This document shows positions 63,972 through 64,000 of a stretch of 64,000 nucleotides of DNA, piece after piece. The notes under the pieces are model-generated. The model did not search any database, was not told the DNA's origin, and was given only the letters and a program-made list of their open reading frames with translations. Position numbers and translations under genes: made by a program. This DNA is from Paraburkholderia heleia NBRC 101817 (GTDB taxonomy: Bacteria > Pseudomonadota > Gammaproteobacteria > Burkholderiales > Burkholderiaceae). The stretch's first letter is position 1, and each line of letters begins with the position of its first letter. The stretch spans positions 168,443 through 232,442 of the forward strand of contig NZ_BBJH01000012.1 of assembly GCF_000739775.1 (NCBI RefSeq), given 5' to 3'.

Positions 63972-64000
63972 CTCATCAGGGGGAAATGCTCGTCGCACAA
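63968..64000 (+). CDS. start of a further gene, cut by the window end
   Basis: An ATG at 63968 overlaps the hutD stop (ATGA) and gives [11 protein letters not shown] up to the edge. A second ATG at 63988 follows GGGGGAA and may be the real start. Too little is left to name it. A formimidoylglutamate deiminase (HutF) would fit the context but is not shown. Confidence 0.4.
   Translation, partial: MTHQGEMLVAQ

Overview
The window is high-GC DNA whose porins, PobR-like AraC regulators, LysR/TetR/MarR regulators and aromatic-acid-type transporter point to a Burkholderiaceae proteobacterium (Burkholderia, Paraburkholderia or Caballeronia). No rRNA, tRNA, ribosomal protein or other core gene is seen. 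The content (catabolic clusters, regulators, IS remnants, pseudogenes) fits a secondary chromosome, megaplasmid or accessory region. The genus is an inference from protein flavour, not from a marker gene.

Layout. 1-1980: a decayed Tn3-family transposase abutted by a frameshifted IS6-family element. 2112-13132: a compact catabolic regulon with a porin, an aromatic-acid:H+ symporter, two paralogous AraC regulators, a NIPSNAP protein, a ketosteroid-dehydrogenase-like flavoprotein, a short-chain dehydrogenase, and a very unusual 929-residue protein joining [2Fe-2S] ferredoxin, FAD/NAD reductase, a GntR-type FCD ligand-binding domain and a cytochrome P450. Three copies of a direct-repeat operator (GGACA-N16-GGACA, 21-bp period) lie in front of the three transcription units. 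13745-24506: a mosaic of small gene pairs (GST; SDR/TetR; two acetyltransferases, one broken by an 8-bp duplication; an esterase; LysR/amidase; LysR/quinone oxidoreductase), ended by a second frameshifted IS6 element (24519-25262).

25476-28842: a hypothetical protein, then a MarR-controlled unit (isochorismatase-like hydrolase, small membrane protein, DHA2 efflux pump) with a perfect 24-bp palindrome before marR. 28923-32049: a semialdehyde dehydrogenase and a wrecked FAD-linked oxidase. 32088-46798: a second catabolic cluster: betaine-type ABC transporter, NIPSNAP, alpha/beta hydrolase, luciferase-like monooxygenase, aldehyde dehydrogenase, flavin reductase, PucR regulator, and divergently an amino-acid-synthesis-family protein, hydroxyacid dehydrogenase, porin and class III aminotransferase. 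46826-51170 is largely a graveyard (IS256, methyltransferase, CocE esterase, epimerase and AraC fragments) around one intact epimerase/AraC pair.

51305-64000: a nitrogen-metabolism region. amtB, an FMN glutamate-synthase-like protein, a GXGXG protein, a class II amidotransferase and a type III glutamine synthetase (glxD-glxC-glxB-glnT arrangement) lie divergent from a cupin-XRE regulator. They are followed by an N-formylglutamate deformylase, a LysR regulator, and a divergent operon of a DAO-family flavoprotein, ETF beta and alpha, and HutD. This resembles an N-methylglutamate-type route for amines in which electrons leave through ETF.

Most novel item: the reductase-FCD-P450 fusion and its regulon. 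P450 hydroxylation, SDR oxidation to a ketone and KstD-like desaturation would suit conversion of an alicyclic carboxylate (for example cyclohexanecarboxylate) to a hydroxybenzoate. That substrate is a hypothesis.
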